A DNA stretch of 64,000 nucleotides from Amblyornis subalaris (taxonomy: Eukaryota; Chordata; Aves; Passeriformes; Ptilonorhynchidae), in the NCBI GenBank assembly GCA_018881555.1, contig JACAXG010000026.1, positions 6,367,965 through 6,431,964 of the forward strand, read 5' to 3'. The translations under genes were made by a program, and so were the position numbers. The stretch's first letter is position 1; every line of letters begins with the position of its first letter. This document shows positions 38,001 through 49,306 of this stretch, in pieces. Under the pieces are notes generated by a model. It ran no database searches. It saw only the letters and a program-made list of their open reading frames with translations, and was not told the origin of the DNA.

Positions 38001-41000
38001 TCAAAGTATGCATATTGAACCTAAAATTTTCAATGAAATAGGCTACCTTGGAAAATATTTATGTATAATAATCCCTCTGAAAAGGATGAAAAATCCTATT
38101 CAACCTACCCATTGGCAAAACCTACTTCTTGTATTTATAGAGGGGCATTTTTTTTAACTTAAGTCAAATAACTATCACAAAAATAAATTCAGATACAAGC
38201 AAATCCCCTTGCCTATAACAATTAATGCTAACANTTTATTTCAGGAGTGTTTAGCTAAAGATCTATGAAGGCAGGTAACTAAATACATTTAAAGCACTGT
38301 TTATACTGTAGAAGAGTTCTGTACTGTTGGCTATTGTATTTCTACTAAAAAGAAGAATTTGAAATAAAAAGTGAATAGTTACAGTATTGCTAAAATTACA
38401 AAACAGCATTTAAAAAATGCATCTTTACTTGCATTTTTCAATTTTTTTCCACAGCTCTAGCAACATGTTTAATATACAAGTTTAAAAAAAAAAGGCAAAA
38501 AAAGTGTTTTTATTGAAGGCCTGCAGACGGTTTATTGCAAAAAGATGCAATTTGGCCAAATATATTTTGAAACAATTTCACCCACCTAAGCTACAATAGT
38601 GTAATTTAGCAGGTGATTTGCTAAGAATCTGCTGATGTAAACAGAACTGTCTATTTAAATTTTGTTTTGGTGTAAGTCTGCTGTTAATTGTNGTATTGAC
38701 CTATGGCTACTTTGCAACATCTTTTAATGTGAGAATGCCACTTTTACTAATAACTGGCGTAAAAATAAAAGGCCTCTTTTCTAGTATTATAGGCACATCT
38801 ACTCAAATATTGTTTTCCATGTACTGCCAAAGTGTGGCATTCAAAAGGAAAAACATTTTGACCCTTAAAATTATCTCATTTGTTGTTATGGAAGCACTAC
38901 AAGTACCCTTCTACTGGCTTTATTCCCTGGATTAAGAAGAGGAAGTTAAGTACACATGTAGAAAATAAACAAATTTTAAATTGATCTGATTTTAGAAAGT
39001 AAGCAAACATACTGGAGGCCTTTTTTTTTTTTTCTTACTGTCAAGCACTTTTTGCTTCCAATTTAACAAGACAAGAGAAAAAGAAGTGTAAGGAAGCTCA
39101 CTCACGAAGCTAGATTCACCAAACCAGAAGGATAATTTTGCCCCAGTTTGCTGGGGCAAAGCTGACCTTAAAACTAGAGTGGCTGGCAGCTGCAGGGTTT
39201 CTGCCCCATTTCAGGAATCTTCAAATGGTTGCTGCAGTGGTTTGTGTGCCTGCTTCCCCTGCCATCAGCACAGGGGACGGTGGCCAGGGCCACTTTACTC
39301 CTGGCTGGTCTCCAGCTGCTAAAGCAGCTGGCCCCTTGAGGCTGCTGGCAATCAGTGAAAATCAAATCAGCCTTGTGCTGTGAACTGGTGCTGGAGTGAA
39401 CTGATGCTGGGAAAACACAGACTTGCTATATTGTTCCTTCTTGGCCAGAAACATAGATCAGCATTTTCAGATGACTGCTCTCCGTCTCAAGAGGTGTTTC
39501 AGTCTGCTTTAGTGCTTTAGAAACTTCACATTTAGAAGCAAACATTTAGTCTTATTATAATGAAACTGGAGAGATTAAAAACCTGTAAGAGAAACCAGGT
39601 CAAAGTTTTGGGTAGCTTGATTCCAGTAATGAATCCAGTCTGAATCNAAATTTAACCTAAGGACATACAAAGCCAGCAATATTTACATGGCAGGATGAAA
39701 CACCTTGTGGAATAAGTTTTGCAGGGGGAGGCAAAGAAGAATATAGACATTCATACACATCTCCTTGTTCTAGTGCCGGTCAAGTTTGGTTTATTATTCA
39801 CATGAACAGTAAGAGAATAGATATACAGTCCTAGTGTCAGACCACATAAATAGGACTTTGTCTCATAAAGCCAATTCTGATTTGACTTTCGCTTACCTGG
39901 AAAGTCTGTCAGGTTCCAGTTGAGTGGCAGAGCTGATCACANCCTGGCTAATAGGCAGAAATTCCAGACTTGTCTCACTGTCTCCCAGGGCACTTGACAG
40001 ATGAGAGATTCCNGTTTCCTCTTGTGTGTCTTTTTTCCCCTGCCATACTTGAAGGATAGGGAAAGAGAAAAAGTGTGTTTTGTATCAATCTCCTAACTTC
40101 ATCCCTTCCTGTTGTACTGAGCCCTGCTGCTCACTCTGCTCTGTGGCATCTTTTGTTGGTTCCCTGCCCTATCTCTGTAAATCCAAGTCAACATTTCCAG
40201 AGAAAACTCTGCTTAATAGCTTCAAAGAGTTATTGCTTCTGTCTTTGTGCATGGTATAGCAGAGTAAAGAATAAAGAACAGACACAAAATGACCCGACCC
40301 CTGTATTTGTATTGAAGACTATAAAGCAATTCTTGTCCAAGAAAATGCAGTTTCTTTGGCAGGCATGCTGATGCCAGGAATACATGTGGATATTAAAATC
40401 CCCAGAGAGACAGGGCACTNTCTAAGGAACAGTTTTCCATATCAGGTTTCAGGTGGTGAGAACCTGGTTCTTTGCCTCATGTGAATTCACTGTGAATTTA
40501 TTTAGTGGTCTGTCAGCAACTACAACTAGAACAGCACCAGTTTCACTGCACCTCCACAATTTCCATCTTTTGAGCTTCCCAAGTATTGCTTCTCGGGCCT
40601 TTGCCGCTATTAAATTTATCTTCAGCATCCCAATTCTNCCTCTCCAGTTTAAGGTTTGTGAGTTGAGGTAAGCAGGTATTGCACACGCGGTCCTGTATTT
40701 TTGAGGGTTGGTTGGTGTGACAAAGTATTGCAATGTGAAACAGTAATTTCTTTTTAACCGATGCAGTTCAAAGGGAATTCCAGGTACTTTCCACCTGATT
40801 GCATTCCTTTAGAAACAGCCTGTCATTGTGAGATTGGTTAGACTGCTACAGAAAGGCAAACAAAAAGGCCTTATAACCAAGATGCCATGCACAGAAGTAC
40901 TAACACATGCCACTGGATCCAAACGGGGAATTCTTGTGAAGATAATCACAAAGCAGTCCTGTGCATCTTGCCTAGGCAGATCTAATGCCTGGAGATGCTG

Positions 41001-41027
41001 ACTTCTGCTGAGTTCCCCAGTGACTGA
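35021..41027. other. Unique, very AT-rich DNA, no gene seen
   Basis: Open frames stay near 100 codons or below. Two parts look like possible conserved non-coding DNA: 35490-35740 (contains ATGCAAAT at 35658-35665) and 38510-38680. A GC-rich perfect hairpin is at 39137-39160. No LINE or LTR is recognised for 6 kb, an unusually long repeat-free stretch for this window. Confidence 0.5.
39137..39160. repeat. Inverted repeat, 10-bp GC-rich arms, 4-nt loop
   Basis: TTTGCCCCAG (39137-39146) and CTGGGGCAAA (39151-39160) pair perfectly around TTTG. This is the most stable short hairpin I noticed in the window. It lies just upstream of a slightly GC-richer patch (39170-39360). Confidence 0.8.
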
Positions 41028-41378
41028 GAGGGGGTATCATCCACGTCTGTCAGTGTCTGCAGGGAGGGCTCAGAGCACGGACCAGGCTGTGCTCAGTGGT
41101 GCCCCAGCAGTGGGACAAGAGGGAACAGGCAGAAACTGATGCACAGGAAGCTCCACCTGAATGNAAGTGAGAAAGAACTTCTTTACTGTGCAGTGACTGA
41201 GCACTGGACGGGTTGCCTAGACAGGGTGTGGAGTCTCCCTCACTGGAGATATTCCAGAAATATCTGGACACAACCCTGTTCCTTGTAATATGGGATGACC
41301 CTGCTTGAGCAGGGAGGTGGGACCAGANGACCCACTGTGGTCCCTTCCAACCTGACCCACTCTGGGATTCTGTGATCA
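41028..41378 (+). mobile_element. CR1 LINE 3' fragment
   Basis: This plus-strand CR1 is from a subfamily different from the neighbours. Landmarks are GCACGGACCAGGCTGTGCTC, AGGAAGCTCCACCTGAATG, CTTCTTTACTGTGCAGTGAC, TGGAGTCTCCCTCACTGGAG and ACCCTGCTTGAGCAGGGAGG, ending GGGATTCTGTGATCATC. It covers the very end of the ORF and the 3' UTR. It is 5'-truncated, and frames within it are decayed. Confidence 0.93.
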
Positions 41379-42510
41379 TCATAGCAGGTGACTGTGGCAT
41401 CTTTGGTCTGTTCACAGGCTCCACCTTTCCAATTGTGTCTTGTGTTTGAAAAAAAAGGAAGGGCTTGGTTCTGTCCTCTAAAAGCTCCCATTACACACGT
41501 GATGGCTCAGTGACCTTCCACATGGTTTCCCCAGTTTCTTCTCCATCCACCAGTAACTAAATTCCCGAATGCTTTCTATTCATCCACCATCCTTCAATAC
41601 TGTCCATGCTGTCCTAGCAACCAGTGCCACCTTCTCTGATCTGAGCCACAAGGCTCTCATTCTGACCATTTGCTGCTGATTTAGAAGTTGGCCTTTGTGC
41701 AAGCATTGATGACAGCTTTGTCACTTGCGTCATGTTTTATACATAATGCAACTGGCATGGTGCACCTCATTGCAATGAACAAATGTCATTGTCACAGAAT
41801 TCAGCATTTTCCTCCCCTTTGAGAGACTGCTGCTCCTGCTAACATGCTTGTAACCACTGGAATTAAAATGCTAGGAGCAGAAACAAGGCCTTGGTAGTTC
41901 TGCAGAAATAGGGAAATTCTTCCTGTCTCAGCATTTAGCACAGGCCAAAGAGAAATACAGTATTTGGATGGGAATCCTAATCAGTTGCTCGCACAATCCA
42001 ATAGCTTTAATACCTTTTTCCTTCTCAGGATCACATCTACCTTATTCACAGATGCACCACGTTGAGAATCTTCCAACAGTTAAATTGGAGACATGAAAAA
42101 AGGAGAGAGAGAACCCTCAACCTCATCTTACCCCTGCCCAGAAAATTCAATACAAACATTACATTTGGACTGCCTTGCATTGACTGCTGATTGATTGTTA
42201 AATTCACTACTGGCATCTCTACNTAAACACATGCAGAAAAGACTCTGGCCCTGTATTTTGAAGGTTCACCCAACTGTGCATGCATAAAATTGGAACAACA
42301 GCAGTAATTTGGCTTCCTCTGGCTCTTTCAGTTTCTTTCTGGGTAGACCCCAACTGCCTCTTAGAGAGGTTTGCTGCTGCTAATTTTTTTTACAGACCAT
42401 CTGTCTCNTTTTGTATTCTAGAGCATTCTTCCCGTTTTCTTGTCAAGCTTCCAGCAGAGTGAGAAGTTACTTGGACTGCTGGTGCTGTAGATAGTTACCA
42501 TATTGCTGTT
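41379..42510. other. Unique DNA, no gene seen
   Basis: Short open frames only; nothing is recognised. It separates a plus-strand CR1 from the duplicated composite unit that starts at 42511. Confidence 0.55.
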
Positions 42511-42780
42511 CTGCTGTTGGTGCAGCAGAAAAGAGAAANGGCCATCGTGCCTACACTCCCTTTGCCTGGGCAGGAAGTNCTTCAGTCCTCTCAGCAAGAA
42601 ATGGTCTTGGCACCTTCATGGCTTCCCCAACAACCAGACTGGCAACAGCACAGGTAAGCAAAAGGGACCAAGGGACCAGGGATNTTTCTTTTTCCCCCAG
42701 GGAGAGTATAACTTACTGAAGTCATACCCAGTTAGTTGGATCTCAGCAAGAANAACATGTTTGCTGAAGATCTCTTAGAA
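42511..42780. repeat. Unrecognised dispersed repeat, copy 1 (block A)
   Basis: About 270 bp that recurs at 48998-49306. Shared landmarks are TTGGTGCAGCAGAAAA at one edge, TGGGCAGGAAGT, TCTTGGCACCTTCATGGCT and AGATCTCTTAGAATTA at the other edge, where it joins a CR1 3' end. Copy 1 lacks a 49-bp stretch found in copy 2 (49121-49169). The outer edge carries an 8-bp inverted repeat, TTCTGCTG / CAGCAGAA (42509-42530). I cannot name the family. Confidence 0.75.
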
Positions 42781-43193
42781 TTATAGAATCATAGAATGTC
42801 CTGGGTTGGAAGGGACCTTATAGGTCATCTCATTCCAAACCCCCTGTCATGGACAGGGACACCTTCCACTAGACCAGGTTGCTCAGAGCTCCATCCAACC
42901 CAATGTTGAACACTTCCAGAGATGAGGNAGCCACAGCTCTTCTGGGAAACCTGTGCCAGGGCCTCACCANCCTCACAAGGAAGAATTTCTTCCTAATATC
43001 TCATCTAAACCTATACTTTATCAGCGTGAAGCCAATCCCTCTTGTCCTGTCGCTTCAGGCCCTGTAAATANTGTCTCCCAATCTTTCCTGTAGGCTCCCT
43101 TTAGGTCACAATTGGAAGGTCACAATTAGGTTGCCATGCAGCCTTTTCTTTTCCGGGCTGATCACTGAANATCAGGCATAGCAGGGGTACAAG
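42781..43193 (-). mobile_element. CR1 LINE 3' fragment joined to block A
   Basis: Minus-strand CR1 of about 410 bp. Plus-strand landmarks are TAGAATCATAGAATGTCC, GGACAGGGACACCTTCCACT, TTTCTTCCTAATATCTCATC and CTTGTCCTGTCGCTTCAGG. Near 43110 a short internal repeat of GGTCACAATTGGAAGGTCAC disturbs the usual order. It abuts block A at its 3' end, as the CR1 at 49307 also does. Confidence 0.93.
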
Positions 43194-43983
43194 AAAATAC
43201 TCTCTGAAGTGTGAAGCACAGCTGGAGAGATTTTAAACAGTGCTCCATGCTGCCCATTCAAGCACAGGTCTCATCAAAACAGAAGATAGGGAGAAAATAA
43301 TTTTATTTCTGTACATATCTGGTTCTGACACTCATATGTGTAACTGCTTCCAACTAAAGTGGGTAGGAAAGCTGCTTGTAATATAAATCCTGTGGATTCT
43401 CTATTCCATATCAATAAAGTGAAACACACTAGACTTAAGAGAAGTGAAAACACGGAAGAACTTGCTACTGATATAAGGCTATATGGCAGATTTTGCTGTG
43501 AGTCCTTCACAGAANTTTGGAAATAATTACTAATAATACTCATTTGGTTTCAGACACCTAGGTTGTTGCTGTTTCCCTGAATGATTTGTACAGCCATTGG
43601 AGAAGAGGATTTTCTGGAATATGAATAATCTATTTTAGAAATCCACTTTTGAGCAAGTTGAAGTGCTCCCTAGAAGTGTGTATTTTCTGTAATTCCACAG
43701 TCTAAATCGCTAACACCGTTGTAGATNTCTTTGCTGCAGTGTTCTCATTTGACCAGATAAGACTTCCCAAAAAAAACTGTTGGAAGAGTCAGGAATAATC
43801 GCTTAGGAAGCCATTAGAANTTGGCAAGAAAAGGAAGGCACACTGATGATAATGGCAGTGATTAGTGCTCTAATTCATCGGGCAACAGGATTATCACATC
43901 TGTGATATCTACTTATGAGGCAGAGCTCCATCACCAGGTCACCACCCTCTGGCACTGGCCCTGATTTCTGAACTCCCACCTCA
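43194..43983. other. Unique DNA, no gene seen
   Basis: No frame exceeds 89 codons, and no repeat is recognised. Four Ns lie at scattered positions. Confidence 0.55.
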
Positions 43984-44275
43984 TATAATCATGGAGTAAT
44001 GGAATGGCCTGTGTTGGAAGGGACATTAAAGATCATCTCGTTCCACCCCTTCAGCTGTGGACAGGGACATCTTCCACTAGACCAGGGTCCTCAGAGCCAC
44101 ATCCAACCTGGCCTTGAACACTTCCAGAGATGGAGCATCTCCACCTTCTCCAGACAACCTGTTCCAGTGCCTCACCACTCTCACAGAAAAGACTTTTTTC
44201 CTATTATCTAATTTAAACCTACTCTAAGTTTTAATCCATTCCCCCTTGTCCTGTCACTACTTGCTCTTGCTCAAT
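43984..44275 (-). mobile_element. CR1 LINE 3' fragment
   Basis: Minus-strand CR1 of about 290 bp. Plus-strand landmarks are ATAATCATGGAGTAATGGAA (octamer tail), GTTGGAAGGGACATTAAAGA, CATCTTCCACTAGACCAGGG and CCCCCTTGTCCTGTCACTAC. It is 5'-truncated within the end of the ORF. It faces a plus-strand CR1 300 bp away, giving an inverted pair. Confidence 0.94.
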
Positions 44276-44585
44276 GACGAAATTATGAGCCCACCTGACC
44301 TGTTCAGAGCCTCATGAGGCTTTGGAAAAACACAATAAATAGGGCACAAAACAACTACAAATAAAGGGGGTATGTGGCAGCAAGGATGAAAACGAGTCAC
44401 AAAGAGGACTGTAGAAAATCATATACGCAGCAAATGTCAGGCCTCTGTGCATCATATGAATAAAGATGCCCAACAAGAGCTCTAGTTGATTGCCTTGCAA
44501 ATGTTTGCAAACAGTGTAGAATGCACAGACGACGACTGAGGGATTCTTTGCAGGAGCAATGGAAAATGTTCCTGCTGGGCACTTT
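44276..44585. other. Spacer between inverted CR1 copies
   Basis: About 310 bp with no gene and no recognised repeat, forming the loop between the minus-strand CR1 at 43984 and the plus-strand CR1 at 44586. The 100-codon frame on the minus strand (44312-44614) runs into CR1 and is not a gene. Confidence 0.5.
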
Positions 44586-44944
44586 AGCCTGGAGAAAAGG
44601 GGGGACCTTTTCACTCTCTACAACTCCCTGAGTGGAGGGTGTAGCCAGGTTAGGTTGGGCTCTTTTCCCAGGCAGCAGGTGAAAGGAAAAGAGGAAATGG
44701 CCTCAAGATGTGCCAGGGGAGGTTCAGGTTGGACACCAGGAGGAATTTCTTCACAGAAAGGGTGGTTAAACATTGGAACTGTCAGGGAAGTGGTGGAGTC
44801 ACCATCTTTGGAGGTGTTCAAGAAACTACTGGATGTGGCACTTATTGCTGTGGTCTGGTTGACAAGGTGGTGATCAGTCAAATTTTGGACTTGATGATCT
44901 TGGAGGCCTTTTCCAACCTAAATGATTCTGTGACTCTGTGACTA
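44586..44944 (+). mobile_element. CR1 LINE 3' fragment
   Basis: Plus-strand CR1 of about 360 bp. Landmarks are AGCCTGGAGAAAAGG, CAGGAGGAATTTCTTCACAG, GGAAGTGGTGGAGTCACCAT and GGCCTTTTCCAACCTAAATG, ending TGATTCTGTGACTCTGTGAC. The clear octamer-type end suggests a moderately young copy. Residual coding similarity covers the last part of the reverse transcriptase ORF, and the frames are broken. Confidence 0.95.
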
Positions 44945-47033
44945 TAGGAATACTAAAATAAAAACAAGTGAAACATTCACTGATTTATGCCGAGCACAGA
45001 AAAAGACGCATGGTGCCAAAAGTGATGTTTACAAGTAATTTATTTTTATTGGAGGGTCGCAAGATAGAACAAAGACTGTACTGTTTCTCTGAAATACAGG
45101 CAGTGGGACAAAAATCCTGGAGAGACATTAAACTGGTACCATTGAGAGAGAAGCTGAACATTACCAGGTTCAAGTGTATCTGTCTGCCCTTTCTGATCAG
45201 AAGGTGCACTTCTAGGAGGGCAGTTCATGCTTTTCAGGACACAGGTGAATTTTCAAAGGACTAAATACCAGAGAAACTATAGTCCTACCACAGGTTCATA
45301 ATTTATGCCTTTAGAGGTACTCTTCTGCTTAATTTTATTTTCTTCAAAGAAAGATGACATCAAAAGAGAACACTTCCTAATGCTGGGATTGGGCCATATA
45401 TGCTCCAAACCTGAGTAACCTTACAACTTAATTTATCCTATATTTCTACACTATTTACAGGGGAAAAGTTACTGGGAAGTTAGCTAATGCCATTTTTGCT
45501 GCCTAAATTATTGCCAGGGCTCAGAAACCAGAGCACAAGTTGAGTTACGTTTTTTCAATCTTTTTGGAAAACACCTTTTCAAGGGACAACCATTTGGGGT
45601 TTTTTATTTCACTGAGAAACTTCACAACTTGATAGCATGGATTGAACATGATAAACAGAGAAATAACCTGCTTTCTTGTCTGGGAAATATAGTGAAAACA
45701 TTGCAACTGGTAGCTTTGAAAGTGTGAGCAATACTGAGATGTCAGTTCTGAAACTATCAGACTCATAACTGAATAAACACGTTTAAATACTGTGTAGTGA
45801 AAATTAAGTGCCACAGGAGAGAAATGAAGCCAGCAAGTTATTTCTCTGTGATGTAGCTAACCATAGTACCATAAAAGCATTGATGTGTAGAACTGTTCAG
45901 CATTCATGGGTTTTAAGTCTTAATAGACAACTTGGGGTTTTAGCTCTGCTGAGGTTCTGAATTAAACTGGCTGAAAACAATTCAGAGGGGAAGTTTGGAG
46001 TCAATGCCTTAAAAAAATAGGGTTAACATTGCAGATTGGTGGCTTGTACTTCAGTGGGTGTGAGCAGACCAAAAATACCAGTTGCTGAAAAAAAAGAGGT
46101 GGTTTTGGCCTTCGTTCGTCGACATAAAAACTGTATAACTTTATCTGTGAGAGTCCAGCCTTAGCTGAAACTTCCCATAAACTGATTAGTGCCATGGTCA
46201 AAAGGCACCTGGCAGACTTATCATCTACTGAAAACACAGAGATAATTTTTATTTCGGCTACAAATGGATGCAAATTGAATGTTAAACTGGAAGAGTCGCT
46301 GGGGACTTGCAGAGTGAAAAATAGATAAGAGAAACTAAAATAAAAGTGTCTGACAGGATTTTTCATTTCTGAGAGCCAACAGTACTTCATGAAGAACAGA
46401 CATGTCGTAATAGGTTGTTTCATGGTTGCAAGACGTTAATGTCTTGACTGGACACATCAAGCATTTCTTGAGAAGTTAAGAAAGAAGAGTCAAAAGCAGC
46501 ATTAAAGAAAAGTGGTGACAAGAACTGGGAGAGCCAGAGTCAATAAACTGGTCACCATAGCTATTGGTCTGGTCAGAGCTCTGGTCATGGGCAGGTACAA
46601 TTAGCACACACCCCAAAAAATTGCCTGACCACCACGGGGAGCTTATTGATAGCATTACATAGAAAGGTGTTCCATTGAATCATGACTAACTTTGGGCTTG
46701 GAAAAACAGGGCAAGTCTCCAGTCTACAAGGACTAAGCTTCTCCTACAGAAAATGTGGCCCATGGGCAGTAAAGCTGCAGCTCTTTGGCTGAGGGCTGGA
46801 CTGACAGCCGAGCTCAGACAGGTCCACACTCTCGTAGCATGGGACAACCCGAGATAGCATGAACCCCGACACTTCTGCCCACAGCTGCAGCCACTGGTGG
46901 CTGCCTGTGACCCTGCTCCTGCAGGTTCAAAGGCCTTTTTTCAACAAGGCTAAAATATGATTAAAATAACAACACTAAAATGCATTTAGAAAACAGCAAA
47001 ACAGAAAGACAAAACCCTCTCATAATAGTAAAT
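44945..47033. other. Unique DNA, no gene seen
   Basis: The minus-strand frame 46001-46423 (140 codons) is long for this window, but it has no recognisable domain and begins and ends in ordinary AT-rich sequence. I read it as chance. No repeat is recognised. Confidence 0.5.
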
Positions 47034-47094
47034 GATCATAGATTGGTTTGGGTTTGAAGAGACTTTAAAGATCATCTACTTTCAACCCCTGATA
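47034..47094 (-). mobile_element. CR1 LINE 3' end, short relic
   Basis: Sixty bases only. ATGATCATAGATTGGTTTGG followed by AAGAGACTTTAAAGATCATC matches the CR1 3' terminus read from the minus strand. The rest of the element is absent, so reverse transcription stopped almost at once or the copy was later deleted. Confidence 0.8.
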
Positions 47095-48887
47095 AAGTAT
47101 TTGTTTTCATAGGTTTATTATTTTTTTTCCATTTAAATGTGGCCATAGGGACGTAATTGCCAATGTACAGATACCTATTTTATTAGGGTGTTATTAGTTT
47201 AAATTTGCTCGCTTTTTATCAAATTTATAACCACACAGATATAGTTCACATTTTATTTACAGAAACGTATTGATTTTGCTGGTTCCTAAAAGGCACTTGG
47301 AAGACACAGTAATGGAATGGGAGCTGTTTTTCCTTGCAGATCAATTAGCATGAATTTCATGGACTGTACAAAATGGACACATTTACAAAACTCAGCATAT
47401 TCCTACAGCTTCTCATGCAGCAGCAGCAGTCCCTGAGCCACTTAGCACTAGTGACACACTTGCTGGAAACGCTAGCAAAGAAGTGAACCATCAAGCACAG
47501 GTTTTTGGCAGGCTCTGAGAGAGTCTGACTGAATTAATTCTGCTGATTATACCACCTGCAGTATTTACTTGATGAAATGTGAGCGAGAGCTGCTGCACGT
47601 ATCCCTCTTCCGAAGGTGGCGCTCACCGGAGCCGGTGCACAGGTTCAGCCTTTGCCATAGGTCAGCCAGCACTGCAGGGGTGGGGATTCAACTGCTTAAT
47701 GGTTCTTCCTCATTTTCTCCAGCCTTACATGTATTTTGTACATAAACTGGCTGAATTATTCTTGTGAAATGCTAGCTGAGAGTTTCTATCCCTTTTTTCG
47801 TTGTTTATCAGATTGTCCAACCAGATTGGTTCACACCAATAATTCCATCTTTGGTTTGTTCAATGAATGTTAATTTCCGTGACCTTTATGATGACTTTGT
47901 GTTACCATCTTGTGATTGATCATTAAAATTGCATGGTAACATTTTGGATTCTTGGCGAACAGACTTTGATAACTTTGTGACCAAAATTATAAAAAATTAG
48001 ATTTTACAATTGAATGATTCAACTTCAGGGCTGCTAAGTATTTTTAAACATTGATCACAGCAAAACTTTTGGCAATGTTCAATTTTCTACTGAATTGGGT
48101 ATTTTCAGAAGTTTCTGATATTCTCAGATTTTTGAATGTAATTAAAAATACAAGACAGATTTTTTTTTTCATTTAAAAATAAAAAGAAAAATAAAATCCC
48201 CAGTGCTAAAAATTCTGATTCAGGAGGGAAACCCTGCTGCTTCATGCAAATTGTGGTTCATTCTGCTGCCTGTTCTGTGATCACCTCAAACTGGATCTCT
48301 CTTCATGCACTATGAACAGGATGTGAGCATCAGCTCAGCCAATGGGAAGACTCCAATATTTGATAGGAAATAAGAGCTCGACAGGGAGTCCAGCACAAAA
48401 ACAGAAAATGGCAATGTTGGGAAAAAAAATGGGAACTGTTAAAGAATTTTCTAAAATAAATTCAGTATTTACATTTTAACATTTCCTTAACTGTCAATAT
48501 TTTATTACCATTTTCTATTTTTGAGCAGCTCTGAGAGTGATATTAGTTGCATATTTTTCTTTCACAATCCTGTGACTGGCATTTGGCAAATGAGGTGGTT
48601 TAATTTTAGTAATGCTTATTGATTACAACTCAGACCTGAGAACAAAAGAGGAGATCTAANTCGGCTTGGATACGTATTCATTACTTGAAATAGAGGCTGA
48701 GACTTACGCTGTGCTGCCACATCTGTGTATTTTTCCATCCACATGGACAATCTACAGGTGCTTATTGCTGGGGTATTTAAGCCACATCCACGACCTTCTC
48801 AGGGTAGCACAGACTTTCTCGTCCCACCCGTCTCCTGCTTCAATTTGTATTAGTGCCTGACTACTGTACAAACACAGTTATGAACAN
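47095..48887. other. Unique AT-rich DNA, no gene seen
   Basis: No frame exceeds 65 codons. The part 47740-48130 is AT-rich yet complex, with repeated TTTGTGA and TGATT words. It looks like possible conserved non-coding DNA, but that cannot be tested here. Confidence 0.5.
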
Positions 48888-48996
48888 AGAATCATAGAGT
48901 CATAGAATCATCGAGTCATAGAATCATGGAGTCATAGAATCATAGAATCATAGAATCGTAGAGTAGGCCTGGGTTGGAAGGGACCTTAAAGATCAC
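48888..48996 (-). mobile_element. CR1 3' end with expanded octamer tail, interrupted
   Basis: An expanded array of eight-base units, mostly ATAGAATC with ATAGAGTC and similar variants, fills 48888-48963. It is followed by GGCCTGGGTTGGAAGGGACC and TTAAAGATCAC of the CR1 3' UTR. The CR1 body stops abruptly at 48996, where block A copy 2 begins. The element is therefore either cut by that insertion or truncated there by chance. Confidence 0.9.
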
Positions 48997-48997
48997 N

Positions 48998-49306
48998 CTG
49001 TTGTTGGTGCAGCAGAAAACAGAAAAGGTCACCCTGTCTACACTCCCTTTNNCTGGGCAGGAAGTCCTCCAGTCCTCTCAGCAGGGAAGGGTCTTGGCAC
49101 CTTCATGGCTCCCCCAGCAAGTTCACTTACACCTAAGACATTGCCAACCCCTCCTGTAAAGCCTTAGGACCAGACTGGCAATANCACAGGTTGGCAAAAG
49201 GGGCCAGGGACCTTTTTCCTCCCCAGGGAGTGTGTAGCTCTTACTGTTGCTATGCCCAGTTAGTTTGAGCTCATCAAGAACAACATATTTGCTGCAGATC
49301 TCTTAG
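48998..49306. repeat. Unrecognised dispersed repeat, copy 2 (block A)
   Basis: About 310 bp matching 42511-42780 along its length, with extra sequence at 49121-49169 that copy 1 lacks. It starts at CTGTTGTTGGTGCAGCAG directly after a CR1 piece and ends at AGATCTCTTAGAATTA, joined to another CR1. By eye the two copies differ at roughly one base in eight to ten. No protein or RNA gene is recognised in it. Confidence 0.75.

Noticed and set aside
41050..41491. Two minus-strand frames of 124 and 83 codons
   Set aside because: Both are antisense to the plus-strand CR1 at 41028-41378.
46001..46423. 140-codon minus-strand frame
   Set aside because: The sequence is unlike any family I know and rich in phenylalanine, leucine and serine, as random AT-rich translation gives.
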